Shown here piece after piece: positions 9,501-18,532 of a DNA stretch of 34,266 nucleotides (the stretch's first letter is position 1; every line of letters begins with the position of its first letter). A program made the position numbers and the translations under genes. Location: the IMG/VR virus record IMGVR_UViG_3300020472_000088, positions 1 through 34,266 of that record; one strand, written 5' to 3'. The stretch is from a virus. The notes beneath the pieces were generated by a model. That model searched no databases. It was not told the origin of the DNA and saw only the letters and a program-made list of their open reading frames with translations.

Positions 9501-12500
9501 GTATTATTACTGAAGCAATCACTGCTATCAATACATACGATTCTAACCATGCTTCTACAAACTATGAAACTAAGTGTAGAAGAGACTTAGGAAGAATCAT
9601 TGATGCTCTAGCACAAGACCTTTGGTTCGGTGGTAATGAGTACACTGTCTCTTACCTTAAGACATACTTCTCTGGTAATGCACTATTAAGTAATGGTGTT
9701 CAGGGAGAAGTTAACCAAACAATCGTTGGTTTGAATAAGATTCAAGATCAAATCAACCTTGCTATTAACAACCAATTAGCACAGAAAGACACAAGTATTA
9801 CTACTGATACTACTGGTGAACCACCTATAGTATCTGATGCTAACGCTGATGTTTCTGTACTACTTCTTGCTAACTCTAAGTTCATTGCTAAGGAAGCATA
9901 TGAACAGATGAAGGTAGTTCATCCTTCTTATACTCCTGCTGCTGGATACACAGAGCAAGATTGTCTTGATGACGTTTATGACGTTGTTAGAGATCTAGCA
10001 TACAACATGAAGTATGGTGGTAACCATAAGATCTATGATATAGGTAATGGTTTCGTAACTAATAACTTCAATGGTGTTCCACTTCTTATGCCACAGAGTG
10101 AGCGTACAGAAGTTGCTGAAGTTTATAAGAAAGTAAAAGCAGTTGTAGAAGATGTAATTCAGAACGTAACAGTTTCACCTACTAACTGGACTCCTGATGC
10201 TACTAACCAACAGGTTAAAGATCTAACATTGATCAACCTATTTGATGCACCTACATGTGCTTCTATGGTATCAGCAACAGACACTTTGATGGACATCATT
10301 GTTCAGGGTGTAGGTACTGATGCTGCTGTTGGTAACCTTAACAGCATTACAAGAACAGAACCAACACAACCAACCACATATACTCAAGGTAATTGTGCTG
10401 AGGTTCTTTCTACAGTTGATACTTTAATTGGTATCTTCAGTGATAGTTTACTTGCTGGCAATCTTAATGCTCTACCTAGTGTAAGTAATGGTGAGTGGGA
10501 TTGTGCTAACGTAAGAAATACTATTGAAACATTATTTGATATCCTTGTAGATTCTATTACTGCTGGTAATCTTACTGGACTACCAACACTTAACAAGGGT
10601 GACTTTACTATTAACAATGAGTCTTCTAAGTGCTTCAGAGACGTTGCTTACATTGTAGATGCTGTTGTCAATGACTTACGTCTTGGTGGTAACATTAACA
10701 GTGTACAAGCAGGTGAAGCATACTTTGTTAATGCTCAATTAGACTTCGTTGATGGTCAAGCATCTGAAACAATTGATGCTTGGAACTATGTCGGTAACAT
10801 GTGTACCGCAGCTATGAGGAACTTTGACTTCTTGGCATTCAACTGTACAACTACTGCTGGATCTGCCATAGTCGATGTCAATGACTCAAGCGGTATGGTT
10901 ATTGGTATGAGTGTTGTTGAATATGATGAGTCTGGAGTATCACCTTATGAGCAAGGTGTACTTAAGTCTTCTGGTGTTACACCAATATACACAACCATTC
11001 CTGAAGGAACATACGTTAAGAGAATTGTTAGTAACACTCAGGTTGAATTGGGTGTTAAAGGATCTAAGTTAACAACAGGAAATGTTGTCAATTCTATCTT
11101 AAGTAGCAGTTCAATCAACCTATACTTCACATATAGTGAGGGTGCATGGGCTGATACATTACCTGATACTAAAGCAATCGGACCTGTTAGTGATGCTGAC
11201 AGAGATATTACTAGAGACTCAACAACTAACTCTAGCAACGCTGAGTGTGCTGCAACTGCTGCTGCTATCAACACATTAATTGGTAACATTACTACTATCA
11301 TTAGTAGTGGTCTTGGATCAGTTACTCGTCAAGAGCAGACAGTTAACACATCCTTACTTGCTTCCAGAGCAACTGTATTCACTATTGATACAACTGGTAC
11401 TGGTTCAACTAACGCACACAACTTCGAGACTGGAACACCTATAAGATTGGTTCCACGTCCTCGTTTTGATACTGTAACTAAGAAATATGTTAATGTTGAT
11501 AAGCGTGTTGTTAGACTACCTAATGGATTTGAACCTAACGTAACATATTATGTAATTGCTCCAGGTAGAACTACATCACCTATTGATTATAGTGGTGGAA
11601 CTTACTTTGATGGTAGTGACCAGACTAAGTTAATGCTTGCAACATCTAGAGAGAATGCTGCTGCTGGTATCTACATCTATGCATCCGAGACAACTTCTGT
11701 TGATCCTGATGTTGAGATTGATATCTATCAGTTTGTATTAGATGATTCATATGATCTACATTCATATAGAACTAACTTAGCAACAACCTCTGCATTCTCT
11801 GGTAACGGTGGATTTGAGACAGAGATACCAAACATTGTTGACAAACCATCTAACTCTACTGATGCTCAAGAGGTATTCTTTAGACCTGAAGAAGGATCAC
11901 AACTACCATTAGTAGCCACATCATTTGCAAACAATCCTAACGTTGCTGTAACAAATAGTTCCAGCCCAGATTTCGGTAGACTTAACCCTAACGTATCATT
12001 CTATGTTCGCTATCAGAATGAGAGAGTATTCACCATCCACCTAAGCAAGGCAGATGCACTGAATGATGTAAGAGTTACATTTGATCCTGGTCAAACTGGT
12101 ATTAAGTTTACGACCTATGCTAACAAGCGTAGATGTCCAATGGCATTCGACCCAACATTTACTGATGTTGTTACTACTTCTGGTAAGTGGTACATCAAAG
12201 TTAAAGACGATGTTACTGGTCAACCTTCATCTGTTTACTTTGATAATATTATCTGGAGGATTAGACAGTCAGACATGTCATCTACTCCTCGTACTACAGA
12301 TACGTGGTATGACAGACTTAAGGATGAACGTGAAGCTACTGAGAGAACATACAAGTTACGTTATATTATTCCAAAAGATATTGAGAACGCAAGAGATCCT
12401 ATCAATGGATTCGTTATCAAGGGAAGAACTGACGATACTCGTAAGTTAATTCCACAAAAACTTGTGCTTAAGCCTGTAACTGGATCAGTTTACGGTGCTA

Positions 12501-15500
12501 GGTTCAAGAACCCAAGACAACAGAATGAGTATATTGGATACACTGAAGCAGACTTCGCAAGTAATTCACTTAGTGTACCTGCTAAGTATGATCCATATAA
12601 GAAGGATCTAACTAACGCTGGTGTTGAGTATAAAGCATTTGTTAAGACTGCGAGTGGTATCACAGCCACTATTCAAAGTGGTCGTTATGTAGAAGATCCA
12701 TTAGATCCTAATATCAAGTACCTAGAACTTAATGTATTTGACCATGCAGTTGACGTTGTTAACTATCCTGGTCTTAAGAATGAGATCTTCACTACTGTTA
12801 GAATTGATGCTCCTCAAGGTGGATCATTTGTAGCTAATAAGACACAGAATACTACTATCAATGAAATTACTTGGACTGGTTATTCTTCTGGTGTTGCTAA
12901 TATACATGCCTATTACAATGTTGGAAGTTCACACTACCTAATCCTGAAAAATATCCGCGGTGGAAAATTAGAGTATAGTGATTTTGCAAATACAAGATTT
13001 GCACAAGGTAATATATTCGCTGAGATGGTAGAAGACCAAGACTTTGGTAAGTCACTACCACTTAAGAGACTTATTTCTAAGGGATATCCTGAGTACTATT
13101 ACAGACAAAATGGTGCTAACGTTTATACCATAACACCAGGTGATCGTATTACTGACGATGCTGGTATTGAATACTACGTTGATAGTGTAAATGATGTAGG
13201 TATAATTGAAGATACATTCTACATCTTCAATGTAGAGACACTACAGAAACGTATCTTCGGACAGCAAGAAGGTATTTACTACTTGACTTGCTTACGTGGT
13301 AATATTTCTCCATTCCCAACTGGACCTGGTGTTGTTAACAACTTCAAGAGCTTCAAGTTCTCCCAGCCAGTTAGCAAATTATATCCTCTAAACTATAGAA
13401 ACGATCCTCTCTGGTTCCAGAAGTCTGGTACAACATCAGAAGAGAAAAACGTATTTGCTGGATTAGTTGATCCACCTCAAGCATATTCTGCTGCTGATAA
13501 CTATACTCATGGTTTAGTTACAATTAACGACTATAAGAACTCTACTACAAGAGAAGGTGTTGAAGATTTAATTCTTAACTCAGCATTTATAGAGAATACT
13601 TACGCAGTTCAGGCACAGAGTGGTAATGCTACATCTGGTTCTGAAGATCGTAAAATTAAGATTGCTGGTACAAGCACAGTAATGACAGATGATAAGTTCT
13701 ACGTTGAATTCCGTAGACCATCTATCGCACGTGCTGGTAACCATACGTTTGAATATCTTGGTTTCGGACCAGGTAACTATTCAACTGGTCTTCCAATCAG
13801 ACAAGAAGTTGTACTAACACCAACTGAAGACTTCTATGCTCAGTCTAAGAAGCAAGATGGTGGTATAGTCTTCTATACAGGTCTAAACTCCAATGGAGAC
13901 CTTTATATCGGTAATAAGAAGATCAACGCTATTACAGGCGAAGAGACCTTCCTTGACGCTGCTGTACTGGCTGATGATGGAGATAAGGATGACGTAGTAG
14001 GAGGTCTAGTAACCACATTTGATACTGCTGTAACATTCAACCAGAATATAACAGTTGTTGGTGGTAATGGAAGTCTTGTTAATACATTTGAATCTCCTGT
14101 ACTAATCAGTGTTCAAGATAATGATCTGATACAGAATAGAGATGTACTTATTATACGTTCTAATGTAAGTCCTACTGATCCTGTTACTCTATTAGAACAG
14201 GATGAAGGTCTTGATAGAACTGTTTGGCAACCTGCTACTGCTGGTGATATTCGTATCAGTAAGAACAGAGTAGATGCTGCCGTATTTGGATTCAACGCCA
14301 GAGGTAATGGTCAGAATTATATGATTCAGACTCATACCACAACTGCTGGTGTTCCAACAAATATGACACCTAACCAGACAGCAGCAGTTAATTCTGGTGG
14401 TACTCAAATTAATTCTAATCAGGGAGTTAGTTACGGTGGTGTAATGCCTGGTGCTGGTGATATTCTACTTAAGGGTGATGAGGTTGGAGAATCTGGATCA
14501 CTTGGTTGGATATATGCAAATTACTTCAGTCAAATTGCTGGATCAAATATATTCACAATAACATTTGATGGTAGTAATGTAGTTAAATTAACATGGGAAG
14601 CAAGTGGTGTTGCACTTTCTAACTCTTCACTTGGTATTACAAGTGCTTCTAGAATTAGATTCACTAACTATCCAGTTTCAATACTAAACATTCCAGCAGG
14701 TTGGACTGTTTACTCACCTAATGGAGATGCATTTGATCCTGCAAATAACTATGTTCACTTCCAAGTAACTACTGCACAAGCACAGGCTACTACAAACTGG
14801 ACATCTATTCTTAGTCAGAATGCTGCTGCAAAAGTATACATATCTACTTCCGAATTTAAGGAATTAGGTGTTGTTGGTGCTGATGCAATCAGAACACTTG
14901 TTAGAAATACTCTACCATCTGGTGCTGGTTCTATAGGTGACTATAGAGTCGGTATTAACACTGTCACAAGAGCATCACATGATTCTCATGCAACTGGATT
15001 TGTTGATACAAATACTAATCCTAAGGCTAACCTAGATGTTGTTGGTAATGCATTCATCAGTGGTACAACAACTTCAGACTTCTTAACTGAGGCAGAGTTT
15101 GCTTCTCGTACTAAGTCTGGTCGTGCTGACGCATTGTTAGTCGGTGGTGATGCAGACAATACTCTTAATCAGTCAACACTTAGAGTTAAAACTTCTAATA
15201 CTGTAGGTACTGGTCAGGTTGGTATCAATGCAACAGACGCAAATCTTTCATCATACGGTTTATATGTTAACGGAACCTCTAATTTCACTGGTAATGCCCT
15301 ATTTGATCTAGATGTTCAGATTGACGGTGGAGATCTTACTACTGCTGCTACAACATTCAACGTTGTTAACACTACTGCAACCACAGTTAATATTGCTGGT
15401 GCTGCAACTGCATTAACACTTGGTGATACTACAACAGCAGCTCAGACAATAGACATTGGTGATTCTGTAACTGGACAACAGACTATCAAGATTGGTAGTG

Positions 15501-18500
15501 CTTCTGTTGACAGTAACATCTTCTTCGGTGCTACTGCTGACACTGCAACTAATATTTCTAAGATTGAAATTGGTGGTGCATACGGTAACAACGAATCACT
15601 ATCCTATGTTAAGTTTGGAAATAGAAAGGTATCCTACGCAGGTGATGCAACATTCGGTGCAGACAAAGTACTTGGTGGTGATAGAACACAACCAGAACAG
15701 ACTGTAACTCTTAACACTGAAGCAGGTATTGTTTCCTTCTTCTCAGGTAATACACAGACTGTTGACTTTGGTCTAAATGCTTCTGAAATTAATATTGCTG
15801 GTCAAGGTGGATCAACCACAGTTAGAAACAACTTTGAAGTTGATGGTGAGACAACACTTAACGGTAGTGTCAAACTATGTGGTGGTACTGCTGCATTCTC
15901 CTTTATTGGTGATAGAGCACAGTTAGGATCTACTGCATTTATACATGCAAGCGGTATTATAAGTGTAGGTAACTACAATAAGAACGTTGATATTGTTAAC
16001 GTATTAGAATTAACTCAATCACAAACTGGTTGGAACCGTCTTGATACTGCTGGTGCAGGAAGTTGGGGTGGAACTGCATGGCAAGCACTTAGAGTTGGAG
16101 ACGGACCTGGTGGTACAGATTTACCTGCTTTAAGTGGAGATCAGTATTACTTACCACTTGAAGTTGATCCTGGTAGTTACTTTGCTGAAGGAGATTATAT
16201 AATCCTTGACGCACCAGTAGATTCTGGAACAGGAACACATCCTGAAATTGTAAGGATTGTAACTGGTGGATTGATTGGTGCATCTTCTTCTCCTTATGTC
16301 GTAACAGTTCAGAGACAACCACTTGGTACTTACACAACAATCAAGACTAATCATCCTGATACTTTAAGTATCAAGACTCCTCTTTGGAAGTGTAACATTG
16401 CATTTGATGCTACTTGGACAGAGCAAGCAATTGATGGATCTGGTGTTCAGGAAAATATTTACCTAGCATCATTCGGTGGAACATTACAAACACAAAGAGA
16501 TTATGTTATTATTGATCGTGAAGATACCACTGCTGATGGAATCTTTGATCAAGGTGAAATATTTAAACTTGCAACACCTCTTACACAGAACAATAAGAAC
16601 TTCAGAGTTCTTGATGGATGTCCTGGTAACGTATTGTTCGAGGTTGACACTGTAACTGGTGGTGTAATCGTTGGTAACGATGGTGTTGATGGAGAGAATG
16701 GTAAGTTAACTGTTAATGGTTCATTCAACTTCATCGGTGGATGTAAGACTGGATGGAAAGCAACTGCTTCTGGTGATGGATTCTTTACTGGAGATCTCCA
16801 AGCAAACCTCACCACTATTACTAACGTTACTAATACACAAGCACTTGAAGTTGGTGATTATGTTTCCTTAACTTCTGGTGGTGGTGCAGTAACATTAGAG
16901 CAGAACCAATTCGTAACTAGTGGTGGTCAGACAAGACAGACTGATCCTCAAATCTTAAGTATTGTTGGTAGCACTGTTACACTTAACACATCATTCTCTG
17001 GTGCTGGTACTGCTACTGGTGCAACTCTAAGAGCAGCGAATAACGAGAAGTTTAGTATAACTGATCGTGTACGTGACATCTTTAGTATTGATGCTTGTAG
17101 TGGTGACACTGTAATTGGTAACGCAAGTGGTAAGATCTACACAGTAAGATCTAAGTGGGGTACAACTGCTGGAGCACATGCTGTTGGTGCTACAGTTTAT
17201 ACTGTACTTAAAGATCCTAAAGTTGATAACGGAATTGCAACAACATTCGTTGATACTGTATCTACAATTTCAACATCAGCAACACAACTAACGGTTGATA
17301 ATGTCACAGACTTTGCTATCAATGACTTTATCTTAGTTGGTTATGGTTCAGCTAGTAATCAAGAATTCATGCAGGTGTCTGGTACTCCAGTTGTAACATC
17401 TGGTACTTCTGGTTACTTACCTGTTACTCGTGCTGATTCTCTTGCTAATTGGCCTGGTGCTGCTAAGACACATGATGATGGTGAAACTGTCTGGAGAGTT
17501 CTTACTAGAGAGACAACTGTACTAACAGAAGAAATTCCAAGTACAGGAAGTTCAGTTGTAGAAGTTAAGATTAAGAACTCTGATGTAGTTCCATTCTTCT
17601 TAGATCGTTTCTATGCATTATTGATAGGCGATGAGATCTTTGAAGTAACCAATACTGCCACAACTGATGGTGGTACTCAAATGGTTAAGAAGGACTTCCA
17701 TCATGGTCGTCTAACAGTATATGATGATGTTAAGTTCGTTGGATCTTCCTTCGACATCATGGGTACTGATAATAACGTACCTATCTTAACGTTACAGAAC
17801 AACGATGAACACCACTTTGAAGCTGGTAAGTTAGTTGTTAATGCTGCTACAGACATAAGTGGATTCCTAAGAGTATTCCCAAGTAAGTGTGTTGAGGATC
17901 CTGATGCAATTCAGTTTACTAATACAACATTTAATCCAACATTCCGTGTTGAACCTGAGTATGGTGATACATATGTTGGTCGCTTACTAGATGTTGCTGG
18001 TATTGTTGCTACAACTGCTTCAAGTACACAGCAAATATTAACAGTAAGACAATTAGGTGACGGTGGTACTAAGGGTTATACAATCAATCAAGATTGTTCT
18101 ATTGATGCCTTTGGTTACACTGGTTGGAAGAACAAGAATGGTGGTCATAAGTCTACCTTCGTTAACTCAGCAGCTAATCTAACAAGTAATGTGAATTATC
18201 TTGTTGCAGTTGCTCCTTCTACAGGTGCATTGGTATTAACATTACCATCTACTGCTGAGACTGGAGACATAATTAGATTTACTGAGGTTGGTGGTTCATT
18301 AACTTACAATAACTCTCTAGTAGTACGTGCTCCAATTGTAAATGGAGAACCAGTTGCAATTCAAGGTGATACTGAGGGTACTAAGTTAGGTGGATTAGGT
18401 ACACCATACGGATCAGGAGAACTCGTGATCCAGAATAAGAATGCTTCCTTCGGATTAATATTCGTAGGTTCATCAGACGGAAATAACTTTATTCCTGCTG

Positions 18501-18532
18501 CATATCAAGGTTGGTGGTTAACAGAACTATAA
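3557..18532 (+). CDS. Giant tail-fibre/adhesin-like structural protein (4,991 aa)
   Basis: One uninterrupted frame fills 44% of the window. Residues 1-90 (Y-V-S-P-D-D-F, then P-F-K-S-I-Q-R-A-F, then I-M-L-M-P-G-I-H-Y) have the opening pattern of right-handed beta-helix, pectate-lyase-fold proteins. About 650-805 is a helical module with Lys-Cys-x-Arg-Asp and G-G-N signatures. About 815-1960 holds beta-rich repeats, each with L-T-F-T-C and Y-P-R. Related helical modules recur at about 1965-2430, with short Cys-containing helical hairpins. About 2430-3470 is unassigned beta-rich sequence. About 3470-4991 looks like a fibre shaft, with Thr/Gly/Asn-rich stretches such as T-T-V-N-I-A-G-A-A-T-A-L-T-L. 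It is probably a virion fibre or baseplate-attached adhesin; enzymatic activity is not evident. It is expressed from the late promoter at 3511 and coupled (TAATG) to the collar-type genes after it. Confidence 0.85.
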   Translation: MPLTRLDNLISSKTGKYLYVSPDDFNATDALSNRGNSPVTPFKSIQRAFIEIARYSYLPGFDNDRFDQFTIMLMPGIHYIDNRPGLVDTSGIDTFGFDQANAAWTDNSILDVSNPDNIFYKFNNTEGGAIIPRGSSLVGYDLRRTTLRPLYVPDPAVTERDIPRSAIFNVTGGCYFWQFTIKDGQTSSESPLWNASAGTGEVYYDPNDFTKLAAPNYSHHKLTVFEYADAEELGLYYRKVAKAFSAYQPTIDDPGEFAARVQENRIVGPLSDSRIIESLKFTDSTTDASIPASTTEVEVTTKVDHGYFQGQFVAISSTEIDDILEGIFPIKEIDQNDPRKFIYEVPSVTAAIGTNINSGKTVDINSTPSLGQNAQTLAEVDSVESASPYVFNCSIRSTWGICGIWANGLKATGFKSVVIAQYTGVSLQQDDRAFIRYDEYSNTWNQASLTDAFATVPYHTKGDSYWKDEWRNFHVRASEDSFIQCVSIFAVGYADHFLMESGGDMSITNSNSNFGNTSLHAKGFKGFAFNQDKGGYITDIIPPQKITDNAANTEKVQYYTVDIAGTIQDTNNYTKLFLGSDDLGDPNNRPAATITGYRLGAKSDDKLFVKMEPSYTGHAGIFNVQLEPTGFVKYIAKGSILNPSGLAVNNAFADAANLIEGNRRMMQEEVFGYILEKYPALRNVSYVNPGLDPAANRYADARNLIQANRQEIIDGAWSKTLEYAPSHASSEAKCKRDIGYVIDSISEDLRDGGNANIIATTKTYFNPDGTPLANGLLGEEAESVYAFQRAKDYCKQAIANLLTVSDNTITVDPSNPSVSYTPTGATYNAETGDLVLTIASHGFTGSAITTATNASYTPSNGLLTLTIPNHGYTDGDKIKIADDSLTFTCGMDGDYTNHTYPRASDPASGAWLTITGATTNTVDVNVGASPTVNFTPSTGTYNATTGDLVLTIGSHTLQTGTFIKIADNSLKFTCSMDDYSSVHSYPRLTDPVSGESIQITGTTANSITLNVGASPLVEYTPSNASYTPTTGLMELTIGQHNLRGADKYTPTAANYNPNTGVITITVAGHGFQNGEKVRIDDGALTFTCDQDSNGTNHSYPRATDPVSGAWLEISGVTTDTFDVQVLAAVPSTNTTTHSFVSAVANSITKPNDSIKLADGAVTFTCAQDGNASNHSYPRTTVETTTVTGADYNPSTGIIELTVANHGLKNGEQIKLADDSLTFTCAQDSNNTNHTYPRSSDPVSGKWLKISNVQTNTFQIQVLAQQPSTNVTAHTFVSASANGLSFKKDPFYDNSIYIEEVGSTTATVTGATYAAASGVMVLTLNGHGLNNGDKIKFAKESLTFTCSKDSNATNHSYPRTTDPSYDEWLTVANKTNNTFEVNVGISGVNDQYTHSFVSASTNGLIKQSGTIKINIGISSNTTTHAFVSAVASSVKTGGSYTHVWSGADANAITTGGNYPHNFVSATANGIEKAGDSLSINADALTFTCAQDNNATQHKYPRATDPVYGEKLPISSTTTNTITVNVGKTQANGYDINNATYNPVTGDLVLTLPSHTLNVGTSIRLAKDALTFTCGMDNNGTNHTYPRSTDPKYNTALDITAVGSTNHTVSGATYTPANGELVLTVTAHGFANGDMVKIADGSLTMTCALDGNASQHTYPRATDPVSGKWLQISAVTADTFKVNVGATSETSTHAFVSATSNGLAKQDGTVTVNVGQSPIVNYNVSGATYNPTSGVLVLTIGAHTLAAGTSIKLGNNSLTFTCAQDSNATNHTYPRSGDPAYNTAISIASVTSDSITLNVGTSSNTTAHSFVSAATGAVIAGGNYTHTFVNTSNTSTATNAAYNPSTGIMTLTVNGHGFVEGEHIKIANNSLTFTCAQDSNATNHTYPRATDPSSGKWLKISNVTANTFDVQVLKSVPSTNTTTHAFVSAQANGIERALVIQGGEYPHTFVSSENNAVTIFRGDSSLNASRNKDARNLILANKNSIITEAITAINTYDSNHASTNYETKCRRDLGRIIDALAQDLWFGGNEYTVSYLKTYFSGNALLSNGVQGEVNQTIVGLNKIQDQINLAINNQLAQKDTSITTDTTGEPPIVSDANADVSVLLLANSKFIAKEAYEQMKVVHPSYTPAAGYTEQDCLDDVYDVVRDLAYNMKYGGNHKIYDIGNGFVTNNFNGVPLLMPQSERTEVAEVYKKVKAVVEDVIQNVTVSPTNWTPDATNQQVKDLTLINLFDAPTCASMVSATDTLMDIIVQGVGTDAAVGNLNSITRTEPTQPTTYTQGNCAEVLSTVDTLIGIFSDSLLAGNLNALPSVSNGEWDCANVRNTIETLFDILVDSITAGNLTGLPTLNKGDFTINNESSKCFRDVAYIVDAVVNDLRLGGNINSVQAGEAYFVNAQLDFVDGQASETIDAWNYVGNMCTAAMRNFDFLAFNCTTTAGSAIVDVNDSSGMVIGMSVVEYDESGVSPYEQGVLKSSGVTPIYTTIPEGTYVKRIVSNTQVELGVKGSKLTTGNVVNSILSSSSINLYFTYSEGAWADTLPDTKAIGPVSDADRDITRDSTTNSSNAECAATAAAINTLIGNITTIISSGLGSVTRQEQTVNTSLLASRATVFTIDTTGTGSTNAHNFETGTPIRLVPRPRFDTVTKKYVNVDKRVVRLPNGFEPNVTYYVIAPGRTTSPIDYSGGTYFDGSDQTKLMLATSRENAAAGIYIYASETTSVDPDVEIDIYQFVLDDSYDLHSYRTNLATTSAFSGNGGFETEIPNIVDKPSNSTDAQEVFFRPEEGSQLPLVATSFANNPNVAVTNSSSPDFGRLNPNVSFYVRYQNERVFTIHLSKADALNDVRVTFDPGQTGIKFTTYANKRRCPMAFDPTFTDVVTTSGKWYIKVKDDVTGQPSSVYFDNIIWRIRQSDMSSTPRTTDTWYDRLKDEREATERTYKLRYIIPKDIENARDPINGFVIKGRTDDTRKLIPQKLVLKPVTGSVYGARFKNPRQQNEYIGYTEADFASNSLSVPAKYDPYKKDLTNAGVEYKAFVKTASGITATIQSGRYVEDPLDPNIKYLELNVFDHAVDVVNYPGLKNEIFTTVRIDAPQGGSFVANKTQNTTINEITWTGYSSGVANIHAYYNVGSSHYLILKNIRGGKLEYSDFANTRFAQGNIFAEMVEDQDFGKSLPLKRLISKGYPEYYYRQNGANVYTITPGDRITDDAGIEYYVDSVNDVGIIEDTFYIFNVETLQKRIFGQQEGIYYLTCLRGNISPFPTGPGVVNNFKSFKFSQPVSKLYPLNYRNDPLWFQKSGTTSEEKNVFAGLVDPPQAYSAADNYTHGLVTINDYKNSTTREGVEDLILNSAFIENTYAVQAQSGNATSGSEDRKIKIAGTSTVMTDDKFYVEFRRPSIARAGNHTFEYLGFGPGNYSTGLPIRQEVVLTPTEDFYAQSKKQDGGIVFYTGLNSNGDLYIGNKKINAITGEETFLDAAVLADDGDKDDVVGGLVTTFDTAVTFNQNITVVGGNGSLVNTFESPVLISVQDNDLIQNRDVLIIRSNVSPTDPVTLLEQDEGLDRTVWQPATAGDIRISKNRVDAAVFGFNARGNGQNYMIQTHTTTAGVPTNMTPNQTAAVNSGGTQINSNQGVSYGGVMPGAGDILLKGDEVGESGSLGWIYANYFSQIAGSNIFTITFDGSNVVKLTWEASGVALSNSSLGITSASRIRFTNYPVSILNIPAGWTVYSPNGDAFDPANNYVHFQVTTAQAQATTNWTSILSQNAAAKVYISTSEFKELGVVGADAIRTLVRNTLPSGAGSIGDYRVGINTVTRASHDSHATGFVDTNTNPKANLDVVGNAFISGTTTSDFLTEAEFASRTKSGRADALLVGGDADNTLNQSTLRVKTSNTVGTGQVGINATDANLSSYGLYVNGTSNFTGNALFDLDVQIDGGDLTTAATTFNVVNTTATTVNIAGAATALTLGDTTTAAQTIDIGDSVTGQQTIKIGSASVDSNIFFGATADTATNISKIEIGGAYGNNESLSYVKFGNRKVSYAGDATFGADKVLGGDRTQPEQTVTLNTEAGIVSFFSGNTQTVDFGLNASEINIAGQGGSTTVRNNFEVDGETTLNGSVKLCGGTAAFSFIGDRAQLGSTAFIHASGIISVGNYNKNVDIVNVLELTQSQTGWNRLDTAGAGSWGGTAWQALRVGDGPGGTDLPALSGDQYYLPLEVDPGSYFAEGDYIILDAPVDSGTGTHPEIVRIVTGGLIGASSSPYVVTVQRQPLGTYTTIKTNHPDTLSIKTPLWKCNIAFDATWTEQAIDGSGVQENIYLASFGGTLQTQRDYVIIDREDTTADGIFDQGEIFKLATPLTQNNKNFRVLDGCPGNVLFEVDTVTGGVIVGNDGVDGENGKLTVNGSFNFIGGCKTGWKATASGDGFFTGDLQANLTTITNVTNTQALEVGDYVSLTSGGGAVTLEQNQFVTSGGQTRQTDPQILSIVGSTVTLNTSFSGAGTATGATLRAANNEKFSITDRVRDIFSIDACSGDTVIGNASGKIYTVRSKWGTTAGAHAVGATVYTVLKDPKVDNGIATTFVDTVSTISTSATQLTVDNVTDFAINDFILVGYGSASNQEFMQVSGTPVVTSGTSGYLPVTRADSLANWPGAAKTHDDGETVWRVLTRETTVLTEEIPSTGSSVVEVKIKNSDVVPFFLDRFYALLIGDEIFEVTNTATTDGGTQMVKKDFHHGRLTVYDDVKFVGSSFDIMGTDNNVPILTLQNNDEHHFEAGKLVVNAATDISGFLRVFPSKCVEDPDAIQFTNTTFNPTFRVEPEYGDTYVGRLLDVAGIVATTASSTQQILTVRQLGDGGTKGYTINQDCSIDAFGYTGWKNKNGGHKSTFVNSAANLTSNVNYLVAVAPSTGALVLTLPSTAETGDIIRFTEVGGSLTYNNSLVVRAPIVNGEPVAIQGDTEGTKLGGLGTPYGSGELVIQNKNASFGLIFVGSSDGNNFIPAAYQGWWLTEL
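5500..10850 (+). repeat. Recurring helical module with K-C-x-R-D and G-G-N signatures
   Basis: Two clear copies lie at about 5640-5965 and 9448-9790. Both run D-A-R-N-L-I-x-A-N, then K-C-x-R-D-[IL]-G, then a D-L-x-x-G-G-N turn, then K-T-Y-F and N-G-x-x-G-E, with a closing amphipathic helix. Shorter relatives with G-G-N turns follow at about 9850-10160 and 10620-10850. Between them, helical hairpins of about 40 residues begin with Cys-Ala (C-A-E-V-L, C-A-N-V-R) and end in G-N-L. The modules bracket the beta-rich repeats. This is a protein-level repeat; DNA identity between copies is low. I recognise no named domain. Confidence 0.7.
6200..9430 (+). repeat. Eleven degenerate adhesin repeats (L-T-F-T-C ... 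Y-P-R)
   Basis: Inside the giant fibre gene, a motif running [DN]-x-[SA]-L-T-F-T-C, then a D-x-N-x-T-N-H loop, then Y-P-R-x-x-D-P-x-x-G occurs eleven times. Approximate starts are 6206, 6458, 6800, 7030, 7207, 7570, 7996, 8248, 8470, 8815 and 9155. Each is usually preceded by a Y-x-P-x-x-G-x-[LM]-x-L-T-[IV] strand pair with H-G-F/H-T-L, and often followed by H-[AST]-F-V-S-A-x-x-N-G, seen about ten times. Spacing is irregular (about 175-425 bases), so sub-modules have been gained or lost. The units look like small beta-sandwich adhesin domains, each with one cysteine. Confidence 0.85.

Noticed and set aside
12081-12449. A 122-residue + frame inside the giant fibre gene
   Set aside because: It is Leu-rich and out of frame with a strongly conserved, longer gene, has no ribosome site, and looks like a shadow of the main frame.
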